The notes under the pieces: model-generated
Told to the model about the DNA's origin: nothing
The model's database searches: none
The model's input: the letters and a program-made list of their open reading frames with translations, nothing else
Translations under genes and position numbers: made by a program
NCBI GenBank assembly: GCA_964036045.1
Contig: OZ038381.1
Coordinates: 140,527,596 to 140,591,595 of the forward strand
Source of the DNA: Eutreptiella sp. 'Long Island Sound 2002'
Lineage: Eukaryota; Euglenozoa; Euglenophyceae; Eutreptiales; Eutreptiaceae
Direction: 5' to 3'
DNA length: 64,000 nt
Shown: in pieces, positions 62,331 to 64,000 of the stretch
Layout of the letters: every line of letters starts with the position of its first letter
How positions within the stretch are numbered: the first letter of the stretch is position 1

Positions 62331-64000
62331 GGGGCTGCATACTCGGCATACATCTTGATATACCCCGAGTAGTAGTTGCAGAACCCAAGATACCCCCGTA
62401 GCTCAGAGACCGTTTTGGTCTTTTCCCAGTGCTCGATCGCAGCCACCTTGCCAGGTGTGGGCTTTCGCTGCCCGTTCCCAACTACGTGGCCAGCGAAGAC
62501 CACCTCGCTTACCGCAATGGTGGCCTTGTCACTGCTGCCCGTGAGGTTGTGCCGAACCAGAAGGTCCAGCACTCGAGTGACGTCCCTCTTGTGTGCCTCC
62601 AGGAGCTCCTCGTAGCTCATACTGGGGTCCCCGGACGCGATGATCACGTCGTCCACGAAGGGGTCCGCACAGTCACGCACCGGCTCAAGCAGGTTCTCCA
62701 GCATCCGCTGAAAAGCCGCATTGCCGTTGGTAACGCCCATGGGCATCACCTTCCACTGGAGAGGTCCAAGTGGGGTGCTCATGGCTGTGCAGGCACGGGA
62801 CTCCTCGGCGAGAGGCATCTGATGATAACCATGTTTCAGGTCAATCACCGTGAAGATCCTCCGCCGGTGTTGTTTTTGCAGCATGTCCTCAATGAGGGGC
62901 AGCGTATAGCTGTCGTGCTGCGTTTGGGCGTTTAGGCCGCGGTAGTCGACCACGAGCCGCCACTCACCGGCCACCTTCTTGGGGACGACGAAGCACGGAG
63001 AGGCCCATTCAGAGTGGCACGGCTCGAGCCAGCCTCTGTCGATGAAGTCGCGGAGGATCTTCTCCATGGCCTCCTTCCTCTCGCCCCTCAGGGCAAACTC
63101 CCGGTGCCGATACACACGGGGGTCCTGCTTCAGTCGTATCTTGGCCTCGCCATACGGTCCACGCACCGGTGGGGGAAACACAGGTTTTTCGCTTAAGAAG
63201 GTGTCCCCATACTTCTGCTTCAGCCTGGCCCTCAATGCCTGGATCTTGGGGCAATCATCGGACTCCGCCTTGGCTTTTCCGGGCACCTGGACCACTGAGC
63301 TTACTTGAGGGGTAGCGACCCCGCTCGGTTTCGGCTCAGGTGGTCTTCCCAGGTGGCCCAAAGGGCCATCTCTGGTCTTGCCTCGGAATAGGTCGCCGTA
63401 GGTGGGTGGGTTTCCGTTGATTGGCTCGTCCTGGCTGGACATGTGGTCCAGTACCCTCCTTACGAAGGTATCCCCATCATAGGAACCAGAGACGATCGAG
63501 TCCACTTCCCACCAGGCTTTGTCCTGGCCTTTGCCCTCACGCTGGCTTCCCCAGTCGTGAAAGGGCTGATCCATATACCCCTGAACCAGATCCAACTCCT
63601 CGTCAGTGAGGGGGTCTTCCGATTCTCTGATGTCAACAGGGGAAACCGCAAAGCATTGCCGCCAGGGCTCCGCTACGATGCGGTTGACACACACGAAGTC
63701 GGTGGTGTCGGCCTGATCAAGGCCCCCATCCACATAGTGGAATTCAGTTGGCCATCTCTGGGGTGGCATGGGCTGTCCCTTTGCGTCCTGATAGACACTC
63801 TCTCCAGCCGGTAGGACGACCTTGTTTAAGGTCATGTTGGTAAATGAGACCACCCAATGTCGCGTACTTTCCTCCTCGGTGCATCCCATAGGAACAACCA
63901 GCACTGCCTTGGAGCGGTCCTTGCGAATATTCGCTATCCCTCTTGGAATGTCCCATCGGGGGCAATGGATCCACATCAAACCTTGATGCGCACCCCAGTG
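62327..64000 (-). CDS. Chromovirus B2 Pol: linker and reverse transcriptase (partial)
   Basis: Open from the window edge (so 5'-incomplete) to TGA at 62327-62329, about 557 codons. The first about 70 residues (CPRWDIPRGIANIRKDRSKA, VLVVPMG, LNKVVLPAGESVY) align in pattern with the end of the methyltransferase-like module of A and B. A linker follows with DTTDFVCVNRIVAEPWR (also found in the pseudogene at 4709-5719). RT: GWLEPCHSEWASPCFVVPKK, WRLVVDYRGLNAQTQHDSYT, FTVIDLKHGYHQMPLAEES, WKVMPMGVTNGNAAFQRML, DPFVDDVIIAS (catalytic F-V-D-D), VVFAGHVVGNGQRKP and LRGYLGFCNYYSGYI. All RT motifs look intact. Confidence 0.9.
   Translation of the reverse strand, partial: HWGAHQGLMWIHCPRWDIPRGIANIRKDRSKAVLVVPMGCTEEESTRHWVVSFTNMTLNKVVLPAGESVYQDAKGQPMPPQRWPTEFHYVDGGLDQADTTDFVCVNRIVAEPWRQCFAVSPVDIRESEDPLTDEELDLVQGYMDQPFHDWGSQREGKGQDKAWWEVDSIVSGSYDGDTFVRRVLDHMSSQDEPINGNPPTYGDLFRGKTRDGPLGHLGRPPEPKPSGVATPQVSSVVQVPGKAKAESDDCPKIQALRARLKQKYGDTFLSEKPVFPPPVRGPYGEAKIRLKQDPRVYRHREFALRGERKEAMEKILRDFIDRGWLEPCHSEWASPCFVVPKKVAGEWRLVVDYRGLNAQTQHDSYTLPLIEDMLQKQHRRRIFTVIDLKHGYHQMPLAEESRACTAMSTPLGPLQWKVMPMGVTNGNAAFQRMLENLLEPVRDCADPFVDDVIIASGDPSMSYEELLEAHKRDVTRVLDLLVRHNLTGSSDKATIAVSEVVFAGHVVGNGQRKPTPGKVAAIEHWEKTKTVSELRGYLGFCNYYSGYIKMYAEYAAP

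Overview
This is nuclear DNA of a eukaryote, very probably a repeat-rich microalga or other protist. The evidence is chromodomain-bearing Ty3/gypsy retrotransposons, pogo-, piggyBac- and Mutator-type transposase relics, a secretory-pathway GT61 glycosyltransferase gene, many kinds of satellite DNA, and no operon structure. I cannot assign a species. Only one gene looks intact and cellular: the GT61-like gene at about 10.6-12.1 kb. Almost everything else is mobile-element debris or tandem repeat.

Layout. 0.1-1.9 kb: two minisatellites in opposite orientation around a perfect 31-bp palindrome. 2.4-5.7 kb: coding relics between two related palindromes, then a frameshifted unassigned pseudogene that shares a block with a gypsy polyprotein. 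5.9-7.5 kb: broken pogo/Tigger transposase. 7.8-9.2 kb: broken piggyBac transposase between related repeats. 10.6-12.1 kb: GT61 gene. 13.0-22.3 kb: a repeat family (AT-rich blocks, a small repeated domain, about 110-140-bp tandem units) present in two main copies around a Mutator-like (MULE) relic. 22.7-26.5 kb: a 209-bp satellite of about 18 units, each carrying a 13-bp-stem hairpin. 26.8-27.3 kb: an LTR-like repeat whose inverted partner lies at 51.7-52.15 kb.

29.5-44.1 kb holds chromovirus A on the minus strand (gag, CCHC knuckle, protease, methyltransferase-like module, RT, RNase H, integrase, chromodomain). It is crippled by stops, by a SINE-like insertion with a 14-bp target duplication, and by a 0.99-kb duplication flanking 6.5 kb of foreign DNA. 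That foreign DNA is extraordinarily T-poor on the plus strand and carries a very long proline-rich ORF with a possible Ulp1-like protease region. 45.0-49.0 kb: a tRNA-like SINE head, degenerate repeats and an array of about 17 GC-rich hairpins. 51.7-55.7 kb: the 5' half of chromovirus B (plus strand). 55.8-59.8 kb: no recognisable gene. 60.0 kb to the window end: the pol region of a third element, B2 (minus strand), open at the edge.

The best candidates for something new are: (i) a methyltransferase-like module between protease and RT in all three chromoviruses; (ii) a stop codon at the same gag-protease junction in A (TAG) and B (TGA), suggesting programmed readthrough; (iii) the T-depleted 6-kb insert; (iv) two unrelated hairpin arrays. 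All functions are inferred from motifs read by eye.
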